From positions 62,001 to 126,000 of the forward strand of contig SMMW01000149.1 in assembly GCA_004794655.1 (NCBI GenBank): a stretch of DNA of 64,000 bases. The letters run 5' to 3'. The number at the start of each line of letters is the position of its first letter. Position 1 is the stretch's first letter. Of the stretch, positions 23,537 through 35,651 are shown piece after piece. The notes under the pieces are model-generated. The model was not told the DNA's origin. It saw only the letters and a program-made list of their open reading frames with translations, and searched no databases. The DNA comes from Marisa cornuarietis (taxonomy: Eukaryota > Mollusca > Gastropoda > Architaenioglossa > Ampullariidae). The translations under genes were made by a program, and so were the position numbers.

Positions 23537-26500
23537 ATGGCCACTCGTCTTTGGCCATGGACTAGCCTGGTTCGTCAACCGTGTCTGTAAAGCCTGTGAG
23601 TCTATGGCAGTTGAAATGCTCTGTCAGAAATTTCTGTTATAGCTCTGTTTTTCCATATTTGACCATCATTTATTCTTCGAATGGAACTGCTGATAATTAA
23701 TTGAACATTATGTATGAGCAAGTAACTGTTTCAACTCCTGTCGATTTCATGCTAAGTAAGCGATCCTAATCAGTTTTCTTGATCTTGATTCATAATTGGC
23801 CCCTGCTAGTTTACTAACACAATGTTACATCGACAGGACACGAAGCATGAAGTGTCCACCGTATCATCGGTGTTGGGCGAAACTTTTTGTTCGTCTTACG
23901 CACACTGTTCTATGCTTAGGCGTTCCAGCGTCGCTTTTATCGAAGGATACAAGTAAGACTACAATAAAGACTATCCCCAGCTAGCTATGTTCATTTCCTC
24001 TTCCCATGGTCTCTCTTCTATTCTTGTCTTTCCTTATTAATTCTCTGGATCGCTTGATCGATTACTTGTCACTCGGATCACTGTGCTCATTGTCATGCTA
24101 TGCAGACGGAGGCAGCACTTTTTTAAAATATAAAATTGTGGTAATACTTACAGTATTTCTAACACATTGTGGGGATCTTATGTTGCTTAGGCACACTTGA
24201 CAGGAAAAAGGATTTTGATGAATGAAGTTTTGAAAATTAATATTTTTCTTATCTCTCTCTCTGACACACACACACACACACTTTCTTTTCTTTTTCACAG
24301 ACACACACTCTTGTAAGTACTTTAGTTGTCTTTTATTTGATACTCTTGTGCTGCTAATTATGCTTTGCTGATAACAGCAGACCAAGAGGTTAGACCTGAT
24401 AATCTGATACTCTGCAGAGCCATGTTCTTGATAGGTTAGATACTTGTCATTAAGAGGCTTTGGAGGACCAGAGGACCGCCATATCATGTAGGTTTGTTCT
24501 ATGTTCAGCAGTTTAGTAAAATGGGTGACAATAGCTGCTGTGCATGTTAAAGCTTAAAGATTTGCCAGACTAGGCATTTTTCAGATGTTCAGGGCTGAAT
24601 TAACCATATCAGTTTCCCCAAATTGCAGTGAAAAAAGCCCTTTCTGTTCTTGAGTTATGAGCAAAAACCTTCAAACAACACCTTGCAAAGAATGAGATAA
24701 AAATCCTGAAAACAGGAGTGTACAAGATGTTGGCAGGGGTAACCAATGATTGAGAGAACTAGGACCATACACTAATTAAAGTGTATGTCTAGACTTTCCT
24801 GACATCATGTTTTTTACCTCTTTCTGTGTGCATGATGTTTGCAAGAAGGAATGGAGTTTCTTATTTTGGTAAAACATATGTAGTACTGTGTTCAGCCCAC
24901 CTGTCCGAACCATGTAGACCTTTAAGTCAGTGGAATCTTGATGATCAGCTGGGGTGCAAAATGCCAAATTTGTGTTCTACTGACTGGGTAAAGTTTACCA
25001 CAAGGTACTATTTCTCAAAAGCTGGGTGAATACCCTGCCTCCATTCTTGATTCACACCAACAAACATCACCATGCACATAAAGAAGGTGTAACATATGTT
25101 GTCACATTTATACACTGATACACCTAATTAAAAACATATTATCCCACTTCTCCCATTGGCTGAATACAATGTAAATGTAGCCATGCATGATGTCTTTGTT
25201 GATGGTGTTTCAGTGAGTGGCGATGATTGTAGAAGAGAAGGGAGGTAAAAATGGTATCTTGCACTGACCTTTACCAATCATTATAAAAAATAAACAAATG
25301 TGCATCCCACTAGACCTTTAACAGAACAGCTTTAGATCTACGAAATGCTCACAGATACACTCATATACTGTGCAGCATGATCCATCATCTTTGTTTTTTG
25401 TGCAGTTCTGGCACATGCACTGCTGCATGGAGAAAACCTGGTTGTGGGCATACTGTATGTAGCACTGCTGGCCTTTTCTCTCAGCATGTACTATGCAGCT
25501 TGTTTTGTTGACCCGGGTTACCTGGCAGTGGTGAAGAAGGTAAGAACAACAGAAATCTCCAGCATGTCTGTAGTCTGTTTTTTGTTGTAATCTGAGCACA
25601 TGGTCAGAGATGGCATGGTGGTGATGGTGGTGGTGGTGGTCAAAGATTTTGTAACACCTTAAAAGCTGATCTGTTTACCTTGGCAGGTTTCCAGTAATAA
25701 TCATAAGAAATCAGCAGAGTAACAGGCATTCAGGGTCTGAAGTCTTCCAGCACTCTTTACCTCTGACAATAAATAGCCTTTTTTTAACAACAAAATAATC
25801 ATTCATAGTCTTCTTGAATGGCAAATATATGCCTTAATTTTAATTAATGTGCCTGCCTATTTATCCCCTTCCAATGCACATACAGGCACAGATTGGTGTA
25901 CATGAACACACATGGGTACACAAACACATTTTCACTTTCTCTCCCTGGAAGTTGTTTGTGTTGCAGGATTCTCAAAACAATGTAGAAGTTATAATGGAGA
26001 AGGAGTTATTTCATCAGTGTATGGTAGAACATATACCTCATGCCAGTTTTAGTTTTTGGTAAATTCTAGAGAACTTTTGGTTATTTTTATTGTAAAAACT
26101 GTGTCAATTATTCATTTCAGAGACCTGCCAAGCTGACAGCCACTAACAGTACAGAGGCAGCAGACTCGGATGAGGAAGGGTCAACCATGCTGAAGTTTCA
26201 GACATCTGAAGGAGACTTTAAGTACCGTCAGTGTGACTTTTGCGAAATTCAGGTATGGTGTGAATTTGAAATCAAAATGTTTTTACCTTCCACATACATC
26301 TGTATAAAAGCAACTGACAAAGATATAGGCTCAGGAATGAGAAAATCACTAATAATAGATGCTAAAATATAAACTATTTACAAACAAATGAGACGTTTCT
26401 AAATTACATGACTGATTAATCCAGAATCCCATTTAGTATTTAATATTTGGTGGGGGCCTATGTTATTTTCCCCTCTAGTTTGATAATATTTTTTGCAAGT

Positions 26501-27966
26501 GCTGGCATACAGATTCAACTCAGTGGTGATGACAGTGGAGAAGTAAACTGCAAGGTACATAGCTCCATAGAGAATTTATCCTTCTTTTGAATGCAGCAGT
26601 TCCCTCCCTCCAGTACTAGTTCTGGTCTTACAAAAAGTTGAAAATAGTTCAAAACAGCAAACAGCAAATGGTCAGGCCTTACTGAAACTGTCACTTCTGC
26701 CCATCAGTTAAGATTTGTGTTGCTTCGTGCAATGGCTTTGGTCTCCTCAGCAACCAATGCGGACGAAGCACTGTGAGGACTGTGGAAAATGTGTCCGAAA
26801 GTATGACCATCATTGCCCTTGGCTGGAGGCATGCATAGGGGAGCGCAATCACAAGTTCTTTTGGCTCTTCCTCTTGGCGACCTCTGCACTTACACCGTGG
26901 ACACTGTACATGACTTGGTGAGTTCCCAGAAGATGTAATAGTAGTGGTGAGAGTTTTGAAGAAAGTAAATTTTGAGCATTGATGCCATTGGGTTCTTCAA
27001 AGTATTTGGCTTGATGATGCACAAAGTATTGTTTTTGTGCATTAGATTTGAAGATTTTCAAACAGATAAAAGAGTTCCACAGCAAGGAGTTATAAGGTCA
27101 GTAAATGGAAGTGGCTCAATATGTCTGATTGTAAAAAAAATTAGGGACTTTATGGTTGTTGGAGGGTGAGATATTAGAAACATCACTTATCTCAGGGCCA
27201 ACATTTTTGCCTCTCCCTTATTGCCTTACATTCCCCATGCCTCACATGGGGTCAGATACCCATTTCATAGCGGTGAGTCAGCTGTGGGAAGGTTGTTGTC
27301 ATTTGGGTATTGGCTGGTGTGCACGCCTGCAGGTTCAAACACATTGCTCTAAACACTAGGCTATCCTTTATGATATTCATATATAGTATCTGCCTCCCCA
27401 TTTTCAGCTGCACAGCTGCTGAGCAGGCAGAGCGAGTTTTCCAGCCACAGGCAGCTGCATGCCTCAAATCAGCATCCTTCTGCTCCACAGTCAAGTGCAC
27501 TAGCCATAAGGCAAAGCCAGAATAGATCTGTTTGGTTAAATATCAGTGTTTACTTCAGTTAGACCCTTACATTTGCATCCAGTCTTAAGGAAAACTTTAC
27601 TGATTTACTTTACTTTACTTGTTTGCTTTTTTTCTGTACAGGAACGGGATTGAATACCAGCCACAGTGGGGAGACTGGATCAAGACAAATATTCTACTCC
27701 TGATAAATATTTTGATTGAAGTGGCAGGTGGCTTCATTGTGGTTGGTCTCCTGAGCTTCCACACCTTCCTCATGCTGCGGGGGCTAACAACATGGGAAGC
27801 AGCCTCTCGAGAACGGATCACCTACCTGAAATACCTAGATGAGAGTTACAACCCTTTTAATGAGGGTCTTTGCAAGAACACTTTTTACTTTTTGTGTTCA
27901 TTCCATAGTCGCAGGTGGGAGGGTGTATACACTAAACATGCTCAGATCAACAGCTCTGTTGCTTGA
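23537..27966 (+). CDS. ZDHHC12: ZDHHC12-like palmitoyltransferase (DHHC family)
   Basis: Exons 23537-23586, 23837-23952, 25406-25539, 26121-26252, 26751-26917 and 27642-27966, all GT-AG with matching phases; 307 residues. A start inside exon 2 (ATG at 23847) would give 287 residues, nearer the vertebrate length of about 267, so the first exon is less certain than the rest. Transmembrane helices near FVRLTHTVLCLGVPASLL and VVGILYVALLAFSLSM, then DPGYL. A cysteine-rich domain ends in RKYDHHCPW, the catalytic Cys. After two further membrane segments come TTWE (family TTxE motif) and YNPFNEG (PaCCT-like). Human ZDHHC12 has the same order (HTVLTW, SLMDPGYV, RRYDHHCPW, TTTWE, NPF). The family S-acylates proteins at Golgi/ER membranes. 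The divergent Abl gene starts about 3.2 kb upstream. Confidence 0.93.
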
Positions 27967-28110
27967 CACTTTGATTATCATGCATTAAAAACAAAAATCA
28001 AAACACACTGCTGTATGTAGTTATGTTTAGAAAACTGTTTTGAGATGGCGAAATTGAGCCAGAAGTGAAGTATGACATGGTACCTTTGTAGGGTTTGATT
28101 TCTCATTAAT

Positions 28111-28116
28111 AATAAA
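28111..28116 (+). promoter_or_regulatory. Poly(A) signal of the ZDHHC12-like gene
   Basis: AATAAA about 145 bases after the stop codon at 27966, the first canonical hexamer downstream on this strand. Confidence 0.55.
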
Positions 28117-29270
28117 GACTTGGAAAAAAGTAAAATTAATGTATTACGCATAGTAAAAGACTTTTATCAGCTTTCACAAAAAGGCATTTTTAGAATAGTA
28201 TTAAATAATTTTTGTATTTTAATATGAGAAACATGAAAACACTAACAGAACACATGTGGATGTAGATATAGTGGAATCACTTGGAGTCTTTACTGCCATA
28301 CATGAGGGCACAGAATCTGACAGAAAAGATTATTTTTGTGAAAGGTGTGTGGTTTGTTCTGTATAAATGGTTATGGAGTGGTTAAGAAGAGGACTTGTAG
28401 TTCTGTCAAATGTGCAGCTAATGTGTGTCAATATAGATATAGATATATTTCCCTTTCAAATATGTCAAAATGTTGCCAAAATAATAATTTTTTTTTGCAG
28501 GAGCACTATCTACAAATGTAGCATATTTGAAGTAGGACATTTTGTTTTATTGCTATTCATAACTGAATATTCATGAGATACCATAACAGTGACCTGATGC
28601 TTTTTATAAAAAGCAGTTTTCCTTGCCATGGAGATCAAATGACAGAAGTTAGAGCTCAATGTTGAAGAGTGATGTATCGTTGTTGTATTGTTATGAAGTA
28701 AATTATTCAACTCATGCATATTATTTGTTGACTTTTCTGTTGCACCTTTTTTTTATTTTACTTCTGTGGCATAAGTGTGATATTCATATTAAGGTCCAGG
28801 TGCGTTTAAGCAAGTGTAAATCTTGAACAAGATGACACCACCTTATGGTTTTGTCCTTGGCTTGGCCCATCTAGAGACTTGAACATATGAAGGAATGGAA
28901 GGATGAACAACAGTACTGATGACTAATAAAAGACAAATTCAGAAAGAGGAATCGGGTGGCAGGAAGTATGTCAGCCTGTGCGCACACGTATCGCACAGAA
29001 CCACAAATGCGTGAGAAGAGTACACAAAGCGACAAACTATGCACGAGCTCTCCTATCGATGGAGGTACAAAAGTCAACCCTTACAGGTATTCGCTCAGCC
29101 GCAAGTACTGTCGCTATCGCGCGATCTTCCTAACTACACACCAACTTGCACAAACCGAACAGTGAACACTAAGCTGACCTATACAGACTAAAACAGTGCG
29201 TCCAGCATGCTTTGTAAACAGTTGGATCATTCCTCGATCTCCTCACCCCATTTTCCCAGGCTGGCGACAG
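28117..29270. other. Intergenic, nothing recognisable
   Basis: AT-rich sequence after the ZDHHC12-like gene. Open frames are short and without recognisable motifs. Confidence 0.4.
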
Positions 29271-29273
29271 AGG

Positions 29274-29296
29274 GACGTCACAGCATCGTGACGTCA
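29274..29296 (+). promoter_or_regulatory. CRE-type sites, possible promoter for the 118-residue protein gene
   Basis: GACGTCAC at 29275-29282 and a palindromic TGACGTCA at 29289-29296, about 1.1 kb upstream of the start at 30387. Composition shifts to more CpG here. A possible 5' non-coding exon could end at a donor after 29400 (CAACAG/GTCAGA) and join the acceptor just before 30355. Inference only. Confidence 0.3.
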
Positions 29297-29931
29297 TTCC
29301 ATCTTGAGCACGCAGTTTGTTGTGAGCGTGTCATCGTTATGGTGTGCGGCCTCTTGTCAACATCAAGGACATACAGTCTGGGAGAGACGCTTGTCAACAG
29401 GTCAGAGTGATTTCCGTGTGTGGAATGGAAGGAGATTTAAAAAAAATTGTTTTGAATGAACGTTTTGGTTTGGTTCAAAGATGGTGTGTGTATGTGTGTG
29501 TGGGGATATGGCACAGAGATAGGGGTGGGTCAGCGTGAGCTTGAAACTAGTGTCTGTACGAGAAGGGTTTTGGCATCGGAAGACAGTGGTACCGTAGTAA
29601 AAGAGTGAAGGAATATGAAACTTCTTTGGGAGGAAAGGATAACTGGGTCACGATCATAATATTAAGACCTGTATACTTCTTGCCCGGTGAAGTTTTCATT
29701 AGGCATACACGCCTCCATCAGTCTGTTTAGCAAGGTGGTGACATTTTACACACACACACAGAGAGGGTAACGAAGGAGATACAAGTTATTTATTCATTTG
29801 TATCTAGCAAAGTCTATAAAACTGACGTGCAAAATGCTGCTCTAATTTATTATATCTGTGTGCTTGCCAACCATAGCATTAAGACTGATTCCAGACAAAC
29901 ATAAATTATGCTCAGTGTCTATAAATATCAA

Positions 29932-30144
29932 CTAATGAAAGTCCAAATAACGGGGAACACTGAAATATCCATCAGCAATTTTGTGTGTCAAAAGGATGGT
30001 TAAATGACGAGGCACTAATTTGCATTTGGTGCAGGTTCTGCCCAGAGCTGAAGTCCGTTGGCAGACGTGCATGAGATCAAGAAATGTCTGCCGAAATGTC
30101 ACACATGTCTTAAAAGCTGTGGCTTCAGTGAGGGTCATCCCCAC
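29932..30144 (-). CDS. Possible small ORF, 70 residues, unrecognised
   Basis: An intact minus-strand frame of 70 residues with ordinary amino-acid composition, several cysteines and the segment CQRTSALGRTCTKCKLVPRH. There is no acceptor between the upstream in-frame stop and the Met, so it would have to start here. A minus-strand AATAAA is present near 29788. It resembles no family I know and may be chance. Confidence 0.2.
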   Translation of the reverse strand: MGMTLTEATAFKTCVTFRQTFLDLMHVCQRTSALGRTCTKCKLVPRHLTILLTHKIADGYFSVPRYLDFH

Positions 30145-30386
30145 GCCAGAAGACCCACATCAAAAGAGAGGAAACAACATATGAGCCATTCAAAAAACAT
30201 ATATATAAAAAGAATTACCTAGTCTGCGAAATTAAGCAATGGTAATGTTTGAATAGTTTTTGAGGTCCATGCATGTCGCAGAAGACTAAAGAGAAAAATA
30301 CTTGTTTAATCACTGTAGAAAGAACTGGAAACTGTTGGGGGTTTTTTCTTCAGGAATTCTAGATACCAGAAGGCCGCTTGCCCAAA

Positions 30387-31210
30387 ATGGTTAAACGCCA
30401 TGCATCCTCGTGGGTCCGCAATGTTGTATCTTGCGTACAAACTGCCCTGCTGACAGGACTACTACTAGTTTTAACCACTCAGCAGGTACGATCCATTTTT
30501 TTTTCAATGTTATAAATGAAATTTATCCGATATCTTGACTGTTGTAAGAATTTCCACTAAATGATTCCACGATAAACTGAAAGATAAACTGTTTTTAAGC
30601 AAAATACTGCGAAAATGTCCGTCCCAACATTGCACGTTGAGGTAACGTCATTAGCACGTAGTCGTGCAAAAAGGTAACGCTCTTCTTCATTATTTTGTTT
30701 TCCTGCATTAAACGACAGTAGTTTAAAAAAAAAGCACTACATACATCTTAATGATAACAACAGCGTGTGTATGCATTTTTTCCATACCTGTAACCTTATT
30801 TTCATGAAAGGTTCAACCTATTTTTCTTGATGAATATATTATGAGAATGACTTAATTATATTATTTTTATGGTTTTTTTAAAAAAATGCCTGTTATCCTG
30901 CCTAGTTCCTGTGATTATTGTTACCCGGTCTTTGTCATTTCTTTGTCGACAGGTGTGTATCACCAAGCGTATGCTTCATCTAAAGCCTTATCGTGATGTG
31001 GATGACCTACTTCTTATTTTCCTTTTTTTCTTTTATATCTTCGTGAACATTATCGTCGGTCGCATCCTCTGGAGATTCATCTGCATCTTGTGTAGATCAC
31101 AGAGAAAGATGATACTCGATACCTCCAATGTTCTCTTGTACAACATCGGACTGTATGAACCAAAGAGGACCAGAAGTGGCAAAATATATGGCTATAGGCG
31201 GGTTGTTTAG
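30387..31210 (+). CDS. Small two-exon membrane protein, unrecognised
   Basis: Exons 30387-30485 (33 codons) and 30953-31210 (85 codons plus stop) join in phase 0 across a 467-base GT-AG intron, giving 118 residues. Two hydrophobic segments are visible, about 13-31 (VVSCVQTALLTGLLLVLT) and about 55-75 (LLLIFLFFFYIFVNIIVG). Between them is a basic loop (ITKRMLHLKPYR). After them comes a basic, aromatic C-terminus ending in GYRRVV. There is no signal-peptide cleavage pattern, so a double-pass membrane protein is likely, with both ends on the same side. Start chosen because ATG has A at -3 and the frame and phase fit. AATAAA follows at 31486. I do not recognise the family and assign no function. 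Confidence 0.7.
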
Positions 31211-31485
31211 TCTCCCAAGTGACTGGAGCATTGGCATAGTCTTTGTAAGTTGCCTAGTATCTATTAAGGGGTTTCACATACTGCAAAATGGTACTTCTGA
31301 CAAATAAGAATTGGATGCTTAGATCCCGGGGGCTTGCACACACTACAGAGGTAACAAAATTTCAGATTGTGGCAAGATGCTGAACCACTAGAAGGCAAAA
31401 TAAGAAGCAGATTAAGCAGTATTTTACTGAAGCCATCTCTACAGAAGTCTTTCAGGCGATTTTGTTACTTTTAAATAGCTCTTAG

Positions 31486-31491
31486 AATAAA
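31486..31491 (+). promoter_or_regulatory. Poly(A) signal of the 118-residue protein gene
   Basis: AATAAA about 276 bases after the stop codon at 31210; a second AATAAA lies near 31691. Confidence 0.45.
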
Positions 31492-31939
31492 CCAAATGAA
31501 ATAAGATCCAGTCATTATATGTTGCTATGTACTGATGTGATCTTTTAAACATACTGTGTAGCAATCTTCAAAATTCACTCTTTCCCCCGAAGTCTAAATA
31601 GAAATATTGCTAATTTTTACGTAAAATAATTTAGTTTCCCACATTTTCCAATTTAATGCTCTTTTTTGTTTACATTGAAAAGACAGGAGGAATAAACTGT
31701 GTCCGTCATAGCAACCCTGTTACAGGCTTCTTTTTAGTATTCTCACAGGGGATAGTTGTGAAGAAATGGGGTATTAGTAAAAAATAAAAATTTCCTGTAG
31801 AGATATGATTGTATTGTAAAATGCATTTTAGGAGCATCAACTCTCGTGAAGAATGCATGCACGCACAGCCCTCCTCCAAGTAAACCAACATATAATGCAG
31901 TGGCTTTATGTCAGCAAATGCAAGAGACTGAAGACTGCT

Positions 31940-32046
31940 AAACAGATGACACCACAAAATGGTTTGAATGTTCATGTCACACTATTGCTGAACAGATATG
32001 ACATCATAAAGAGTGGTTTGAATGTTCATCATGTCACATCATTGCC
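31940..32046 (+). repeat. Tandem pair of an approximately 53-base unit
   Basis: Two adjacent diverged copies (31940-31990 and 31991-32046) share AACAGAT-GACA, then GGTTTGAATGTTCATC and a CACA.TATTGC-like ending. Non-coding. Confidence 0.65.
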
Positions 32047-35000
32047 CATGACCGTTCCCATCAAATAAGTCTTCAGTGTGATACGCCAAGTGCCCCAGAA
32101 GCTGCTGCAGCCCATTCTATTAATGTTAGCGTATCAGCATCGATATATGTTTTTAAGTACTGTGAAAACTACTTCTTTATTAACCTTATTCCCCCGCAAC
32201 TCTTAATTACGACCCGAAAATTTTTCAGGTACGTATCTCGCTATAAAAGCGCCTTCTCTGTTACGACTACCTCTCTAACCCGACTTTCGACAGACAGATC
32301 GTGCACTATTACAACTTTTTGCAGAAACTGCGTGTTGAAAAAAAAAACACAGTACACGTTAAAATTGCCGGCCGTTTACCCTATATTATGATTTTCTAGA
32401 GAAATCACGTAAAAGAAAATTAAGCGCATTTTGAAAGAGACTGCTTTTCCAAGCATCGGTCGATTAAAGTCGAATCGATCCAGGATCAAAAGGGAAATCT
32501 TTCTCCGATGACAGAAGCATAGTTATTAACATCAAATATTATCAACAGAGCCATGCGATGTTCGAACAAGTTCAGCCACCATCTTACTAAATAAAAATGT
32601 CTGTTTGGCAGTACACATTCAGAGAACAAATGACACGTTTTCACATTGAGTTTCTTAATTGTTAAAGCCGTTGTCATAGTCAGTCTGTAGTTTGGTGGTT
32701 ATAAATGTTCTTAATGTAAATAATGTATATGAAGACGTTCGGTTAAAATTCTCACAATGGCGTATAAACGCGATATTAATTCTCTTAAATCAATTAAAAA
32801 AAGAAAACAATCATTCTTTAGTTTGGAGTTTAAATGTATCTGTAGACGCTCGGTTAACATAAAGATGTTAATTGTCACTGCTCGTGCATGCATTTAGCCT
32901 GGTCGATTCGGTGTTAACTGCTTTTAACTGGAGAATTAGTTCTCTTATAAATCTTTGGTTAAGCGCAACAATGGCAGGATGACCAAGTGAAAGCAAAATC
33001 CACAAAGAAAAGCATTATATGGTTTTAAGGGCTTTATTTCAACATTTAAATAAATGAATTGAATTTATAGACGTTTAAAGTCATGGTTTTTGGAATGAAA
33101 GCGACTGGTTGATCTCCCGGCTAGGACCCCTCTGATCAGTTACCTCATTTTGCTGGATTTCAGCAAGTCTTTATATAGAGGTTTTACTGTATTAAAAAAA
33201 AAAATTTCGTTTGCAGTCCTTTTAAGCAATTACTGGACATAAATGCAACTATGTCTCTTTTCTGTGGGGTACCAGGGTGCTGCATAGGTACCCAGGTCGG
33301 CCCAAGGAGTCAGAGAGGAGTGGCCAGCCATGACTGTCACATTCATATTCTGTATGGTCACATAACAACAGTGGTCACACCTTCTCCTAACCAGATTGCT
33401 GAAACTTGAGGTGGGAAATCAAAAACCTAGATTGGGAAATCAGATGTGGGAATATATTCTGGCTCATTTTTTTCCTCAATTATTTTTTCTTTTAGCAGAA
33501 CATTTTTTTGAGCAGAAAGACAAATGGTTTATGGGATAAATCTGCCAGTCTCCAGCCTGAGGATATGCCGTGCAATATCCAGACAAAATTTTGTTTAACA
33601 AAATAAAATTGAGTAACTCAGGTAAGTTTTCAAGTTCTTTGGTCTCCAAAGTCCATAAACTTCTGGGGTCAAACACAATCTACTTTTTCTCTTCTGAGCT
33701 ACAATGAGCATCCTAAGCGGTTTAAACCTTGAGGGTACACATCTCTCTGGTCATTGAGATTTTCACATAGGTGCTCTAGTTCCTGCACACTTCCCTATTA
33801 ATTTCTTCCCCGTTACCATCACCGCTGAAAATAAACATACCAAAGAAGCAATTTTTTCTGACCAAGCTGATCAGAGATCCGAGACCCAATTTTTCTCCAC
33901 AATATCTTTAGAAATCTATAATAAATATTCTATCGAAACACTTCAAAACAATTTTAGTATTTTTTTGGTTCCAAGTAGCAGCAGGACAGAGTTCTAAATG
34001 TGTCTAAAGGTTGTTGCTGCCTGAGGCTAATAATAACTGAACTTGCAAAAGCACGTTCCCCTAAGTGGAGGAAAACCCAATGTGTTGACCATGCAAGACT
34101 GTGCAAAAATGAACTGAGAGTTAACCACACAATGAAGAAACACAGGAAACAGTAAATGATGGTGTGGGAAACAACTATGAAGTGCACAAAGAGGAGGTCA
34201 GCAGAAGCAATTTGAAGAGACTGACTTGGATGGCAGGACATCAGAAGCCAACAGGTTTACTAGGACAGGGCAATAAAGACAAAGGCTGCAACTAAGATGG
34301 GGAAAGAGTGGAAAACCACAGGCCCAAGCAATGTCCTACCCCAGCATGTGAAATCTTGTTCAGCAATTTGTCTCCTCTGCGGATGGAAAGGCAGGCAGAA
34401 AAAAGTTGATGTGGGAAAGCAAGAAAGTGTTTAAAACTAGGATTAGAGAGTCTCATCATAAACTTGATGCTGATTGAAGGCGATGATTAGCAATTATCCC
34501 CTTTAAGACAAGAAGCTTGATAAATATATATATAAATATATGTAAAGGAGATGAAATGATGTTTTGAATTATGGTACTTTTTATGAAATCTAGGTAACTG
34601 TTTATGTACATATATGGTCTAATTGGTTTCAAATACGAATTAAATTCAAAGATTATTTTCTTTGAGTACCATATAGAACACCTTTGCTCCTAACTTTCAT
34701 GTCAGCTGGGGGAAAGGTGTGAGAGCAGTGACAGTTAAGTGGACAGAGAAACACAGCAAAGAGAGGATTTTCCAAGAAAGAGAAGTGATGTGCTGTAGAA
34801 TACACAAAATTTACATATTACATCAGCGTAACTACAACTGTTAAGTTAGATCTAACAAACAGAGATATAAGTATAGTGAAATTAGTTTTGATTTGCACAG
34901 TAAAATATAGGAGCACTTATCATGGTTTTTTTTTTCTTAAGACAGTAGCATTGAAATAAGCATTGTCAACATCAAATTTATATAAACAGCCTGTGATTGC

Positions 35001-35651
35001 GCTTGTCATGTCCACAACAGCCACAAGTTTATCACTCAGTAGTATGAAAAGGTTTGTTCAGGTTGTGGTGGTTCAAAAAACAATATCTACAAAACATACA
35101 TGCACAGTCAGCTCTAAAATCTTACAGATTGAGCATTACAAGCTATAGTGAGCCAACACCATTGCACAAACAATGCATCTATCATCTGTTTCATTGTCAC
35201 TAAAGCAGGAATTTAACTTTGCAAATAAAGCCCAAAAAAGTAACTACCAGAACACGATGATGCAATAAATACAAGTATTTTTGTGTATAAATTGAAATGA
35301 ATTAATAAAGGTGTAGTCATAATGTACAATTTCTGGTGTTCATATTTTTAACATTTTCACATTAAGGTGACAGCCAATACAGTCCTTACAAGCTAATTTT
35401 AGAGATATTGTTTGCTGACAGCCTCTTTATATCAGTTTCTTTCTACTAACTTCACTGTTAAGAAATGTGTCGGAAACAGATATTCTTTAGAATATCTTAG
35501 AAGTGTTTAGAACCTTCCTCCATTAAACATCAACACCTCTGAGTAACAGTACACACAGATATGTGAAAACAGCCTCCCATCTCAAGCAACACCGAGAGAG
35601 AAGATTGCAATAAAATGATTATTAAGAGAGTTGTTTCTGGCTACATCAGCA
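32047..35651. other. Intergenic between the small membrane protein gene and the KIF14 3' end
   Basis: AT-rich. The part nearest 35651 should hold the KIF14 3' UTR (minus strand), but no canonical AATAAA on that strand was seen close to the stop. It also contains one copy of a 65-base dispersed repeat (34098-34162) and a possible half transposon end near 33167-33190. Confidence 0.4.
34098..34162 (+). repeat. 65-base dispersed repeat, copy 1
   Basis: Matches 37804-37868 at 64 of 65 positions in direct orientation, with abrupt loss of similarity on both sides. Confidence 0.85.

Noticed and set aside
24291..24312. Tiny 12-base exon flanked by TTTTTCACAG and GTAAGT
   Set aside because: Sits in a CA microsatellite, and the ZDHHC12-like exons already join in phase without it.
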